This document shows positions 49,400-62,300 of a DNA stretch of 64,000 nucleotides, one piece after another (positions within the stretch are counted from its first letter, which is position 1; each line of letters begins with the position of its first letter). The translations under genes and the position numbers were made by a program. Source of the stretch: Alviniconcha marisindica (lineage: Eukaryota > Mollusca > Gastropoda > Provannidae); assembly GCA_018857735.1 (NCBI GenBank), contig JABMCL010001606.1:117001-181000 (forward strand), read 5' to 3'. The notes beneath the pieces are model-generated. The model saw only the letters and a program-made list of their open reading frames with translations. It was not told where the DNA came from and ran no database searches.

Positions 49400-50640
49400 C
49401 TACAGTGATCAGATATCAGTTAGAAATCATGTTGAAACACCATCATCAAACTGATTTTGTCTCTACATGCCTAAATCCGCATTACCGCGATTATTTGAGG
49501 ATATTTTGTGCATAGAATAATGCCTTTAATAATTAAGCAAAATCAGACAATGAAAAATATTTGCTGAGTCCAAAATGCTTGAGGGGGAGTTGGGTGTGAA
49601 TTATGAAGCTGCTTTTGCAGCTAACCATCGTGAAGCGCATCATAACTGTAAGCTGTCATGCCTGCAGATGGAGCAGTCCAAGTGTCAAAGGGGATTCCCC
49701 GGCAAAGGGGAAATGGCTGTCAGGATTAATTTTCAGGGTGATGACAAGTGGTCTGGGACTTGGTGTTATCTAAATTAGAAGTCAGAGCTGTGTAAAATGC
49801 AGGGCCCAAAGAAGGAAAAATCAATGATAAATAATCATCTTATGACTTCAATGTCAATTGGAAAGTGGCAAACATTTTTGTTTGTGTTTCTATGTAGGTA
49901 ATATACCAGAAAAAGAATGCCTGCCATCCCCACAACATGAGTTAACCTTTGCATATTCATAGCTCATGATCTATTGGATCCAATTTTGCAGAATGAACTA
50001 ATTAGTAAGATCATAGCATCAAAAAAAGAAAAGAAGATAAGAAAGCAACAAAACAAAAACAATGTAATTGATTATTAAGAGGCATTATGTTTAGATCTGG
50101 AAGACCATAAACAAGTAAAACCTGGGAGAGAAAGAGACAGAAGCAAACCCTCCGGAGTTTTCCCTAAGAGGAAAGAGGAGTTTCTTCTCAACAGCAGTTT
50201 GTTTTAAAACCAGGAAAATGTAAGGGAAAAGCACTGTAGGGGTCTTAAAATTAAACAGAATTTCATCTTAAAGCAGTCTGTCTTCAAAGCATTTCATTGT
50301 ACCCAGAGGGAAAAGTGTCAGTGGAATTTCATTTCTGTGTGCTCTGTGCAACTGTTTGAGGACTGCTTTCATCATTTTTTTAATTTATTTTTTTAGATTG
50401 TTAATGATGATTCCATGTTGCTTTCAAACTGAAGTTTGTCTGACTGATGTTTATGATGAAATCATGGACTACCTACAAAATTAATATAAATATTTCTGAT
50501 GATTTTCCATGCTGCTGCATCATGTTAGTTGTTTCATTAAAAATGTTTTGTAAGTTTGTTGTGTGGAAATAGTTGATGGATCAAAAGAAAATTACATTTA
50601 CCCAATTGAGGTTTTGATTGTAAGGCTGAAGATTTCTCTT
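49400..50640. other. No recognisable feature
   Basis: AT-rich; short frames only. Confidence 0.4.
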
Positions 50641-50649
50641 TATTATTAT

Positions 50650-50830
50650 TACGGACTGCTTTTGCACTCGTGTCACATGTGATTCTGATAGAGTGACTGT
50701 ATCCTTTTTATAGTGCATATTTTTTATGTCCATCGAAGTGGTGTATTTGGTTGTTGCCTGGCTGGTGCCATGCAAAACTGCTGCTGTCTCAGCACAAGTT
50801 CTGTGTACACCATTCAACCATGCACATGGT
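50650..50830 (+). repeat. Dispersed repeat, uninterrupted copy
   Basis: Left half matches 25125-25235; right half (GTGCCA...CTGCTGC...TCTGTGTACACCAT...CAACCATGCAC) matches 26775-26835. Confidence 0.7.
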
Positions 50831-50839
50831 TCCCAGGGA

Positions 50840-52120
50840 CTTGGACTAGAGCCAGATAAGGACCTTATAAGGACTTACAAGATTAGATTTTGTAAGGACC
50901 ATCACAACTGTAAGGAACACAAAAAATGAGCCGAATTTTGCATGCAGTAATTTGCATCAAACATAGTGTTTGTCCAGTTTATCTTTCAGAACCCACTCCT
51001 GGTACGTATGCATTGTTCTTTAGCCAGTGGTCTTGGAATGAACATTTTCCCAGTATCTTTGCTGTTAGCTCAGGTTTTTGCAGTTTGATTTTGAATTTTG
51101 CAACCAAAATGGCTGACCTGGAAGTTACCAGGTAATCTCGCAACCACAATTTGGGGTGCATGTGATCTAAATGAACATGGAGGAAAGCATCATCTGCTTC
51201 AGACATCTCAACCTATGTCTTAACGATTTTGAAATTCAGTAAATGTGTCAAACCATCCAGTGTGCTGCTGACTCGGAAAAATGAGAGGCTTTTATAACTA
51301 CCAATGTGTGTTTTTAGTATTTGCTAGACTTGTAAGGAGAAAAAGTGCATACAACTGATGTTACAGGCAGAAGTAATTCTACTTTCAGTGTTATGATGCT
51401 TTGTTCTTGTTCCATTAATGTAGGCAACCTGCTTGTTTATAAAAAAGAAAAGAAAAAAGCAGCAGCATATTTCCTTGTTACTGTCATTGCTCAAATACCA
51501 AACTGTCTGTAGTTACTGAAATGCATGTAGTGGGAACAAACTGTAAGCACATTATATAGTAATAGTAAATTGGACAACAAAGGGATACAAATTTGTTTGA
51601 CGAGAAATAACATTTATGTCTGGATTTTATGACTACCAGTTTTGTTCCAAGTCCAAAACCTCAGTTTACCTCAGGTATTCACATCTGTATTTTTGAGCAA
51701 GTATATGATGTATTGAATCTGTGACCAAGTAACACTGGCATGCAATGATTCTTGATTATTATGACTGAAAAACAAAACAAGTATGTGATCATAACTTAAT
51801 ATTTTATGATGACATCACAGTTTGTTCTATAACTATGGTTAAGGTAAGACCCTTTGTTGGTAGTGTTGTGTTTGTTGTTGTTTTAACTTTATGTATTCAT
51901 TATTTTATTTTGTGGGATAATTAAAGTTTTTTAAATTTGAATCTGATAAGAAAATAAAAACAATACACATGGTGCAATGTCAAAAGGTGCTTTCCCAGTC
52001 ACTCAAAAATGAAGTGTCTTTGACAGTTGTTATTGGGGCATGCTTTGGTGGTTCTTTCTTCCACGGAAATGGTTTTGTATGAATTAAAGATGAAAGTTGA
52101 TTGGTATTTATTTTATCGCT
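50840..52120. other. No recognisable feature
   Basis: AT-rich; AATAAA near 51950. No domain in any frame. Confidence 0.4.
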
Positions 52121-52129
52121 GTTTGAAAT

Positions 52130-53270
52130 TGACATCAGTGTGCGTGTTACACGTGACGTGTGACAACATAAATGATCTTGCTGTATGCACAATATTTGAG
52201 AAATAATGTTCAAAGAGCACATGTATATTCTGTAACCCAAGTGCAATGCAAAAGTAATGTCAGTTTTCACATTGTAGTGGTGACTGTGGTGATCTGGCAG
52301 CGTTTGTAACATCACTATTGCACACAAAACTCTGCCTCTTGCAGACAATTCCACACTGTAAAGGAGAGCAAAACTATGGAAGGGTAACTTTATTTGTCAG
52401 GACAGATATTTGTTTTGTACAAGATCAAATGACAGTAAGTGCGGCAGACCCTGATTCTTACACTGAAAGTAACATTTCACACGTTACTTGTGACACATGT
52501 GCATGTGACGTCAAAGTATGGTGTCACAAGTAACAAGAAACACACAGCTATATAGAAGCAATGTTTTCTTTTGGCTATAAGATCCTCTTTTGTTAAAGTT
52601 ACCATGCAAACAGTCCAATCACTTTAATTATAATGATATGAGCAACAACATCTTCAGACTACTACCTTAAATTCAACTTATTGGTTTCTTGTGACACATG
52701 TGCTTGTGATGACAAAACAAATGCTGTAATTAGTCACAATAACTTAAACAAGCAGAAAATGTCATTTATATCAACTATCAGAGCTACTGTTGAAAATGAC
52801 ACAACATGGAAACTTTCCCAGAATTAAAAAAACTAAAACAAATGCCAGAGAATGCCTGTAACAGCTGAAGTAAAGAGCATCTAAAATGTTACTTGTGACA
52901 TGCATGACTGTGACGCAGAGATGTTGTCACTTGTCATCAGAAACATAGACACTGTAAAATACTGAGTTTAATTGCCAGTTTGGAAAACAAATACTTAATA
53001 AAAAATGCTAACAACTGAAGCAAACTGGTATAAGCTTAATCCTCTCTGTGTGAGAAACAGACATAGTGGTGTCAGGAGTCCCCAGAAACCAGAACAAAGC
53101 AACTACCAAATTCAGTGTCAAAAACGTAATTCAGTTTTCCATTTGTTCAACTGACAGCTTTAGTCAGGTTTTCTGGTGTGTGTTTTTATAATCTTGACAC
53201 CAGAATTTTGGTCTACACTGTGGAACAGTTACTTGTCCATGTGTTACTTGTGACAAACATAATGTGCCAC
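52130..53270. repeat. Dispersed cluster of TTACTTGTGACA motifs
   Basis: GTTACTTGTGACA or close variants at about 52483, 52689, 52888 and 53240, plus GTTACACGTGACGTGTGACA at 52145-52165. The 52480-52535 copy is an imperfect palindrome with GTGACGTCA near its centre and TGTCACAAGTAAC at the right. Spacing is about 200 bp for the middle copies. The intervening sequence is weakly alike. Confidence 0.6.
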
Positions 53271-53279
53271 CATACAGAG

Positions 53280-54430
53280 TACAGACGCTGTGACAAATCT
53301 CCGGAAACTTGTTTAACCATCCAATGCACTCCCAATCTGGACAACGTATTCTGTTGCTAGTACACTGTATTTCATTGCTCAAAACAATGACAGAAAACAA
53401 AAAATGCCCACCACACAAGCTTCAAGCTTTGAAATGATATGTATGATATACAAATTAAATATAACAAAACATCAGAAAGTGACTAGATCTTTTTCGGTCA
53501 AGAGTGTGATGAAAAAAAAAAAGCGAGTTCACCAAGCAGAATGCATATCTCAACAATGCGACCCCAGTGCACAAGACTTGAGTTTCGAATCCCACCACAG
53601 GACTCTCATCAGTGCAATACATCGGATAGGCTTAATGCTTTGTAACACTGTCCCTCACGCTAGCGGAAATGTTACATTATTACTACTTCCAAGCACAACA
53701 GATGCATAAGTTAAATCTCTTGAAATGCCCACATCTCAGCAACATCAAAAATTAAAGGTTGCAAATGATATGTATACATGATTATGAATTGTTATAACTT
53801 ATCAAAATGACTAGAACACACTAATAAGGGCCTGAAACCCTAATTACATGTTTTTTGACCCATCCCATCTTTTATTCACCAACTCAAACCTTTTTTTTAA
53901 ACCACCCTGCAAAACCTAGTTTTATAATTTTGATATAATACTGCATTATTTTTGTTTAAAATCTTTTCCCTTTTTCTACAAATGCACCACCTGCATTGTA
54001 CTGGACTTCTTATTTTGCCTAGTATCAAAAAGAAAAACAACAACACTGAAGATGTGACATGTCTATAAAAATATATGACTTAGTCAAAATTAAAAACAAA
54101 AAATCCCATCACGTTTTCAAGGTAAGATCTGATCTGCTGCCAGAACTTGCTTCCATAACTTGCTTGTCACCCAGATCTATGGTTTAGGTGCTCCAGAACT
54201 TTTCATCCACCTCTTTTCTATTTTTAGGTGCTCAACTATTTTTTTTTTTATATATTTCTTCTTTTCTATTCTTGATGTGCAGAAATGTTTGCTGGCCTTC
54301 CATAAAACACTGAAAATGTGAGAAAACTCAACAAAACACTCTTATCTCCAAGTGTGACAACCCAGCTCCTCATCCTTGCTTAGAAAAGGCAACACTTTAA
54401 GTTTAACTCCAAGTGTGAAAACCTAGAAAT
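53280..54430. other. No recognisable gene
   Basis: AT-rich; short repeated phrases (AAGTGTGAAAAC, TTGCTTAGAAAA) near 54290-54460 hint at a small degraded tandem repeat. Confidence 0.35.
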
Positions 54431-54639
54431 AGAACGTATACATGTCCTTGCTTAGAAAATGAAAAGCAGCACCAAAGCTGTGAGAAAACTGAACACTTTC
54501 TGTCCCAGTCCCAGTGTGAAAACCAGAACTTTAGTTCTAGGACGACATTGGTGGTGCTGGTGGCTAGCCGGGGTCATCTCAGTAGTCTGCTGCGGCTGGG
54601 CCGTGGTCACTGAAACCTGCTGTGGTCTCGGGTCGCTCT

Positions 54640-54666
54640 ACTGATCCTGGTCTCACAGCACCAAGT
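54640..54666 (-). mobile_element. Candidate primer-binding site beside LTR copy 2
   Basis: On the minus strand the LTR ends CCATTACA, then ACT, then TGGTGCTGTGAGACCAGG. TGGTGC is complementary to a GCACCA tRNA 3' end, and the position right after an LTR is that of a retroviral-type primer site. The tRNA is not identified. Confidence 0.5.
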
Positions 54667-55854
54667 TGTAATGGAGTGGAAGTGGTCGAAGTACAGGACA
54701 CAGGCAGCGGAGTCTGTCAAAAAGCGAGACCACAGCAGGCGGAGGTGGCAATCAGGTTTTATTGTACAACAGCAGACAATTTTCAGCACACCAAAAAATC
54801 CTCACTCGCACGCATAGATAAGAGAGCGACGCGGGCCGCAAAGAACACACGCTATTGCTACAATCAAATCGGCCCTCTGGACCAAAATGGCTGACAATTG
54901 TGCTTCCTTGGCCCGCACAAATACAGTTTCCTCTACAATAACTAATTAAAACATGAAAAACATCAAATGAAAGCTACAATTACAACCTTTTAAACCATGC
55001 AAACAAAATGTACACACACATGACTTATTTTATTTATAACAAGAGTAGGAAGCGTGGCTTGCGCCTGTCTATAAACAGACTCGTACAACTAAAACATAGT
55101 TAACACAATGTACAAATTATTAAGGTTACTAAAATTTACATCAGAATAAAGTGCACGCTCCCATGGTTAAAATGGTACATAACAATTACAATACAACGCT
55201 CTGTATGAGAAGCAAGACACAAAGAGTAGCAATAAAACAATCGGTGCGAACTTTCGCCTGGGGCATGTTATCTAGTCGCAGCATCGCTGATAAAGTGATA
55301 TCAAGTAGTCTATGAATATAACTTAGCTTTGACAGTACACAATACTTAATAAGTTAATTTCAACCCAAAATAAACACTAAACATGAAGTCAGTTAAGCCA
55401 AATACTATACGACAAAGCATTGATCAACACACTAGTACTAAACAGAGAACGCGCCGTGCAGACGACGGGGATAAAAAGAATAGACCTAGAGAGGCATCAG
55501 CTACTGATTAAGCTCGATCCTGCATCTAAATAAACAGCACATACACATTCTAAGATCTAATAGATGCCAAATTATATTACACATGGCTTTGGTGCATAAA
55601 AAGGAAGTAGGTAAACAACAAAAAGCGATCAAAATATGAAGGGGATAACTAGATTTGAAACTGGTGCGCACCAGCGGCTATCGCCAGTTGGCTGTGTGAA
55701 GGCCATGTGGTGTTACGCTACATGCCGCGCTTCAAAACAAAAGCGTCGTCTGTTCTGGTTCCCGGGTTACTAACAGTACAGTAATGAAATTGCATGAATC
55801 TGATAACCAGGGTGGGATTACCGTTAACACGTGTACAAAGAGCACTTGCTCACA
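54667..55854 (-). mobile_element. LTR copy 2
   Basis: TGTAATGG ... GCTCACA, 1188 bp, aligned end to end with 25299-26482 (mostly substitutions and small indels). No matching duplication flanks it. On the minus strand it is followed by a possible internal leader (54430-54666), so it may be the 5' LTR of a truncated element. Confidence 0.75.
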
Positions 55855-55899
55855 TCTGTCATCCAGATTTTGATGTTCTGATGTAGTTTTCAGAAGTCT

Positions 55900-56210
55900 G
55901 GATGTTACTGGGTTAGGCACTGTTAAACAGCTGAGAGTCATCAGCATAGAAGCAGTGATTCAAGTTATGACAACTGATGACAGAGGCCAGAGGAGTAGTA
56001 CAGAGGGTGAAGAAAACAGACACCAGGACAGAACCAGACACTGTTTGGAACCTGCTGTATTGATCTAACAAACCAGGAAAGGGCTGTGGATTCCAAATGT
56101 GCACTCAAGGCAGGTGAGAAGGATGGCATGGGCCATTGCATCAATGGCAGCAGAAAGGTCTTGAAATGCAAGAAGTGGAACTTTTCCAGAGTGAAAATGT
56201 TCACACAAAG
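55900..56210 (-). mobile_element. LINE reverse-transcriptase fragment with YADD box
   Basis: Minus-strand pieces: DLSAAIDAMAHAILLT (RT motif with the first Asp; AFD is AID), GIHSPFPGLLDQYSRFQTV, GSVLVSVFFTLCTTPLASV and LNHCFYADDSQLFNSA (catalytic YADD). At least two frameshifts. An L2/CR1-type element, distinct from the one in intron 3 (YADD versus VADD). Confidence 0.85.
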
Positions 56211-56329
56211 TCCCTCTTTCTCTGCCTCTCTGTATCCAGCTCATTTTGTCACCTCCATCTGTTGTTTCAGCTTCAGATACTGAAACAAATCAACAATAAC
56301 AAACTTCAGCACACAGCATGTTAAAGATC

Positions 56330-56725
56330 CTGTGATCCATGTCGGAGTTTGGTGGATTATGCCTATGGAAACACCAAAATAACCCAGATCACACTAAAAG
56401 TGTCAGAATCTTCAGAGTGTTGAAGTTGGACACTACATGGAAGAAGCAGAAGATGGCCAGCTGATGAAGGTATATCAAAACAGTATACCACAAGCCAAAT
56501 CTGAAACCATAACTATTAACAGGAACATATTTTTTGATGATGAAGTGATGCTTTATGTCCTCAGATGTCAGTTGACATATTAGGGACAAGTTGTGACCAA
56601 TGCCGAAGCACGGTGCAATAAATCTTTACGTCCACGGAAACCAGAAGGCTTGTTAGGACGGACAGTCCAGGACGTCCACCTCGACTCTCACACAGCTCCT
56701 GAACCATGGTATTTTTTTCACAAGG
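56330..56725. other. No recognisable feature
   Basis: Begins with GTTAAAGATCCTGTGATCCA, like LINE tails near 4665 and 5915; otherwise unassigned. Confidence 0.35.
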
Positions 56726-56729
56726 TACT

Positions 56730-56787
<58 letters not shown>
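56730..56787. repeat. (TA)n microsatellite
   Basis: About 29 TA units; capable of cruciform extrusion. Confidence 0.97.
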
Positions 56788-56792
<5 letters not shown>

Positions 56793-56974
56793 CTTATTTT
56801 TTGCATAAATTACATTACAGACATACTGCCGCCTCAACCGGATATTTTTTCATGGGGAACTTGGGTTCCCGCTGTGCCATGGACTTCATCAGGAAAGCAT
56901 ACCAATTTTTGGAAACTGTCTTCCTGTCAGAAGTTTGGTTGTATTGTATCTTGCAGTGTTAACCACACTTTATA

Positions 56975-57076
56975 AGGATACAAGGATATATATTTGCCAG
57001 TAATATTTAAATGTACACAGGCATTTGTCTTGGTCACATTCCATTCATACAGTGCACATTAACAAATAGACAAAAC
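56975..57076 (+). repeat. Dispersed repeat, copy B (partner 9380-9481)
   Basis: See the partner entry. Confidence 0.75.
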
Positions 57077-57079
57077 CAT

Positions 57080-58110
57080 CAGAATTAGCCATGTATAAAG
57101 ATTATAAATGAATAAAAGTTAAAATGAACAATGTAACAATCTCATTCATACAATGTAAGCTACCACACGCACACACACACACACACACACATGCATGCAC
57201 ACACATACTCACGTGCACACACCACTGAGCTAGAAAGATGGAGGGAGCAAGGCGCTGTGCGCTGCCACCATGCCTCCACTTTTTTCTGGCAATGGAGCCA
57301 TTGGTTCCAGCTCTGCTGTGTATTCCTTACTACACACCTGTGTCTGGTGTTGTGTAAACAAACACTTATCAGAATGTTCGTGTGTCACTGGTATGCACGG
57401 TGATGCTTTATATCAATCATTCTTTTTCGACAATTTGGAAATATTTAAGAAACAGGGGGAGAGAGAGAGCTAAACTCTCTTTCTCAGTCTAAGTCTCTCT
57501 TTTTCTCTCTCTCTCACACACACACACACACATGCACGCGTGTGTGCGAATTAGAACACATCATGAACAATTAAGTGGGCAACTGATTCAATTTTCTGAT
57601 CCAGCGATTTCTTCAATCTTCAGTACATACTTTTAAACACAAACACTTGTCATGTTGTACTACATGGTTGCTGCTTAGACCGTAAACTCGTTGAGTGATA
57701 TGATAATCATCATAAGTGGTCACTTCAGATAAGAACAACAGAAAACTGTCACACCATAAGCAAAAAAGCAGACTGAAGTTGAAAGAATCAACAACTGAAG
57801 ACACTGAACAGTCAAAAAATGTACTTGAGTATATATATGCAACTCTCTCTCTCTCTCACTCTCACACACACACGCACACTATTAAGTTTTTTCCACTGAG
57901 GAAAAAAGCAACTTACAAGACTAAAGAAAAACAGATAGCGGAATTGTCTACAAGTGACAGTCACCTGACTAAAAAGCAACTGGCACAACAAGAAGGAAAC
58001 AACATAATTATATACATTCACACAGTAGAAACTGCATGAATAATAATTATATATTGAAAGGCGTGTCTTCGGTTGAAAATTATATCAGTCAGGGAAACAA
58101 ATCCAGTCAA
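57080..58110. other. No recognisable gene; microsatellites
   Basis: (CA)n at 57166-57192 and 57515-57532, CT-rich at 57475-57515 and 57843-57872. No domain in any frame. Confidence 0.45.
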
Positions 58111-58119
58111 AATCTGTCA

Positions 58120-58660
58120 ATCTCCCCCCTCTCTGACAGTGTGTGGATCACTAGCTGAAGCTGGTGTACTTGCTGGGCTGGATGCACCAAGAGAAATAGC
58201 ATATGAGTCAAGTGTGTGTTCAGTAATGTCAAGTTCAGCTTCATTTCTTTTCCAGTTGCCACCTTTTTTAGGTTTCAAGGGCCAGCCAGATTGTTGTTGA
58301 GACAGAAATCTAGAGCAAACAAGAGAAATCAGTGATGCATCAAAGTCTGTCCATTTGGGTTTGCTTTCAAAACTGCATCATTTACAATTTGCAGTATGTA
58401 GTTTGATAGAGGATCTGCTCAACTCAGATGGACAAGACGCATTTGCAGCTTTTGCATGATGTTTCCGATTTTCCAGAACAGCCGTCATTGTTAATGCCAA
58501 TACCAAAATAATTCTGCAGCTCCATTTAGCATATGCCTTAGAACAGTTCTATCGTTGTTGCATTTCTTACTTCTTTGTCCACACAGTCTGCACAAAGAAT
58601 TTAGTCTATGTAAGTGAATCTGTTCTGTATGGTCATTTTCCTCCATTGTCACGTTGCAAC
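58120..58660 (-). pseudogene. Decayed coding fragment with CRLCG motif
   Basis: The minus strand starts MEENDHTEQIHLHRLNSLCR and continues LCGQRSKKCNNDRT. After frame changes it continues ELQNYFGIGINNDGCSGKSE with TSCKSCKC, then KPKWTDFDASLISLVCSRFL and QQQSGWPLKPKKGGNW to a stop at about 58127. The CRLCG...C-x2-C layout resembles N-terminal zinc regions of an invertebrate family related to RAG1-like or transposon proteins. That link is recalled only loosely and is not established here. Stops and frame changes indicate a pseudogene or a spliced exon cluster. Confidence 0.4.
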
Positions 58661-58679
58661 TGTTTAGTTCTACAATTCA

Positions 58680-59570
58680 GATTTCTGATGTTTCACATAT
58701 TTAAGAACAAAAAATAAAACCACAGGAAATTTCCACTTTCACATTAGTCCATCAATGCTGAAACTGGTCTCTCTTTCCTTAATCACACAAAATAAACCAA
58801 CCAAACAGCTGAAAATACATTTGCACCACTGCAAACAGCAATGCTTCAACTTTCTACACACAAAAGGTGATTTCTGAGAAGAGTGCAGGGCATAATTATG
58901 CACTAGCCTACAGAAATGAGTGAAAAAAGACACACAACACACACACACACTCATGCCATCAGGAGCTTTCACTCACCACATGGTGTGGGGGACTGGAACT
59001 GTGAGAGTTCTAGCTGTGCCTTGAACCTGGGAGCATCCCTCACACTATAAGCACCATCATGTCACCTAAGTAGGCCCCCTAATCTTGAAGTCCTGGACCT
59101 ACAATGACCGGCTCTTTTTTTCACTTTTTCACCCCTCCTGGGACACACACACACACACACTCACACACACAGAGACTTGAGGGGGTCACACTTGACATAT
59201 AAGCATGGTTGCCAAAATCCCAGAAGGTCACAGTCATCTTCAAAGGGTCACCAATTACCGGAGATTTTCATGATCACACACACACACACACAGAGTCCGC
59301 ACACACACACACACACAGAGAAAGAAAGAATAGACAGTGAATCAGAAACTGACACTGCAGTGTACTGTGTAAGGCACTGAACTAATGCATTGCACTTGTT
59401 ACACCATAACACTTGTTCCCAATCTATGCTGACACTGGGAGGGGAGAAAAGCAGGTAACAGGCACATTTTGACAAGAACAAAGTGAACAAGAACTGTTAT
59501 CCACTGTCCATTTAAACAGCTGTACACTGAGATCCACACCTGTTCTTGGGCAAGCACACTGTTGAATTAA
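58680..59570. other. No recognisable gene; (CA)n tracts
   Basis: Short CA runs near 58937-58951, 59143-59170, 59274-59318. Nothing else assigned. Confidence 0.45.
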
Positions 59571-59574
59571 AATG

Positions 59575-60230
59575 TTCACCAGCAGTGTGGCTTGGTGCAC
59601 TGTTCAGTTTGATTTTGAATGTTCATGTATTATAAGTACAAGTGCACCATTTAGTTTGAAAGTTCATCTGTGCCAAAGCAAATGCTGTGTTAATTCTGAA
59701 AGTTTACCTAGGCAAAGTGCTTTGTTAAGTTTGAAAGTTCACTGTTTAGCTTGAAAGTTCACCTGTTCTGGGGAAAGTGTACTGTTTAGCTTGAAAGTTC
59801 ACCTGTACTGGGGACAGTTCACTCTTTGGCTTGAAAGTTCACCTGTACTGGGGAAAATGTACTGTTTAGATTGAAAGTTCACATGTACTGGGGAAAGTGT
59901 ACTGTTTAGCTTGACAGTTTACCTGTACTGGGTAAAGTGCACTGTTTGGCTTGAAAGTTTACCTGTACTGGGGAAAGTGCACCGTTTAGCTTGAAAGTTC
60001 ACCTGTACCGGAGAAAGTGCACTGTTTAGCTTGAAAGTTAACCTGTATTGGGGAAGTACACTGTTTAGTCTGGAAGTTCACCTGTGCTGGGGAAAGTGCA
60101 CTGTTTAGTTTGAAAGTTCACCTGTACTGGAGAAAGTGCACTGTTTAGCTTGAAAGTTCACCTGTACTGGGGAAGTACACTGTTTAGTTTGAAAGTTCAC
60201 CTGTGCTGAGGCAAATGTACTGTGTACCTT
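59575..60230. repeat. About 40-bp minisatellite
   Basis: About fifteen units of GAAAGTTCACCTGTACTGGG followed by GAAAGTGCACTGTTTAGCTT, decaying towards the left edge. Confidence 0.95.
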
Positions 60231-60554
60231 CTTCCTGCTGATAATGGCTTGTTGCACCCACAAGAGCTCCATGGCAACATTTTGCCGCTGCCCCAAGAGT
60301 TCCTCAGTGCTCTGTGACCTCAGCATCTCTTCTGTGGCATCCGCTGTTTTGCCTCGTGGAAGGTGCTGGCCCATCAATGCTGAGCCACAGAAAACCTGGG
60401 GTCTGGTTGACTCTGAAATCAGGTAGGAACTTTGTGAGTGTGGCATCAACCGATGATCATAGTTACCTCCTATCCCCTTACAATCCAGATCTCTTCATTC
60501 TTCCTCTCAGAAACTTCTGACTGTTCCATGTGTCAACTTAAAAACTAAAAACTA

Positions 60555-60694
60555 AAAAATGCAGGAGCAAGATCCTTTCAATACAGGGCCCAAGTTGTTT
60601 GGAATTCACTGCCACTGAATATCCACCTGTCCTCGTCTTTGGTATTTTCTAAAGCTCAATTTAAAACACACCTCTTCAGCAGCACCCTTCTGTA
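60555..60694 (+). mobile_element. LINE ORF2 C-terminal fragment
   Basis: The plus strand reads GARSFQYRAQVVWNSLPLNI, then FSKAQFKTHLFSSTLL and TAA at 60692-60694, the usual C-terminal block. A (TG)n tract follows at 60846-60925. Confidence 0.85.
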
Positions 60695-60842
60695 ATATAT
60701 AGCTCTACCTATGTGTCCTTTGAGGAAACTTAATTGCATGTTGTAGACAAAGAATGGAGGCTCTATAGCTGAATGTTTAATTTTTATATATTTTTTTTAT
60801 TTGAGTGTTACTGACTTGTTCTTTTTGTTTGTAGTCATTGCT

Positions 60843-60845
<3 letters not shown>

Positions 60846-60925
<80 letters not shown>
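60846..60925. repeat. (TG)n microsatellite
   Basis: One internal interruption (TGGTG at about 60887). Confidence 0.97.
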
Positions 60926-60927
<2 letters not shown>

Positions 60928-60999
60928 TGAGCCAGTTGTATGTTTTCACTTTGAGGATGGAATCACAAATGTATATGGAAGCACTGTGTAAGATATAAA

Positions 61000-61240
61000 A
61001 ATCTTTGGTAATATCCAAGTAGGCGGTCTGAAATTCCTGGGACATTTCAAATGCAATTTTGGGTCACAAATATTATTCAGATCCATCAAACAGCTTCATA
61101 TCTGATGACTGAAGCCAAAATTTGCAACAAATGTGAGTTTTATTACAGTCTGTAAAAGGTCAGTACAGGATCAATTGTTTTGCCCACATCAGCACTGAGG
61201 AAGCTTGCACAGTGTTACTCAGAAACTAGATCTTGATCAA
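61000..61240 (-). mobile_element. Foldback-family half copy
   Basis: The reverse complement matches 23620-23875: GGTAATATCC, GAAATTCCTGG, TTTTGGGTCACAAATAT, TTGCAACAAATG. Related to the 2446-2985 element. Confidence 0.75.
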
Positions 61241-61249
61241 ACCTCAATG

Positions 61250-62300
61250 GTGCATAAGCATACTGAAAGACACAAATGTGACAAAACTTACTTTTGTCAG
61301 GCCTCATGACCTTTTACACCCATCTCCAATAGATTCTGTTTTATGTGTTGTTATTATGTTTGTTTTGGTCTGCTTATGCAGATTTCTCTACTTACACCAG
61401 TTACAAGTTAGCTGCATACTTTGCTCTAACCTTAGATCTATTTTAGGGTGCTTTCTGAATTTCAAGTCATTATTCACTAACACTAATAACAGTTTACTAC
61501 CTCTATCTCTGAACAAATTCAGTCAATACTGTATTAATTAACAGTACACACATGCTGCTGAAGTGCATGTAAACAGGGGGTAGTGTTTTTGTTTTTTGTT
61601 TTTGATACTACCCTCCTGATGTCAAATGTCCGGATGGACATATCGCTTCATGCTGACACAGAACACAGAGCTGTATTTATTATCAGTTTATAGGAGAAAT
61701 TATCAACACCTCAACATTTACCATATTTGAAGCAATCTTTTGGTGAAATGTCTGGAGAAGATTGTCAACTGCTATCCACAATCCAATGTAAGTGATGGCA
61801 TAGAACAACTGGCTTCACTATTCCTAATTCTGTATTCGATCCTCTGCCCACAGTGATCTGCTTTTGGTAAGCCATAAAGTGCTACCAACGATGCAGCAGA
61901 GGCTACTGATGATTTTTTTACATTTCTTCTTAATCAAGAATACAGTGTAAATAATGAACGCTCATGGTCGATTCAGTCAGTCCACCATTCCAAACTGACA
62001 CACCACATGTGGCCCCCTAACCAAAAAGACCATAGTGTGTGAAAAAAAAGTGTTTCTCATGTATAGCGTGCAGTCCAGTATATATATATATGAGCATGTG
62101 CCAAAAGGTGGTACACAGAAGTGGGACACTTGTAGTAAAAATCAAACACCAGAACTGTTTATTACAGGTTAACCATGTCAAAGTACTCTGTTTGAAGATT
62201 ATATTTTCACTTACAAAAAATGGTTTTATGCCATACCTGAGGAATCCAACAAAAAAATAACTGACCCATCAAACCTGGTCAGTTGTCACACCAGACACAA
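61250..62300. other. No recognisable feature
   Basis: AT-rich; short frames without domains. Confidence 0.4.

Noticed and set aside
59575..60230. CRISPR-like regular repeat array
   Set aside because: Units are contiguous with no unique spacers, and the genome is eukaryotic.
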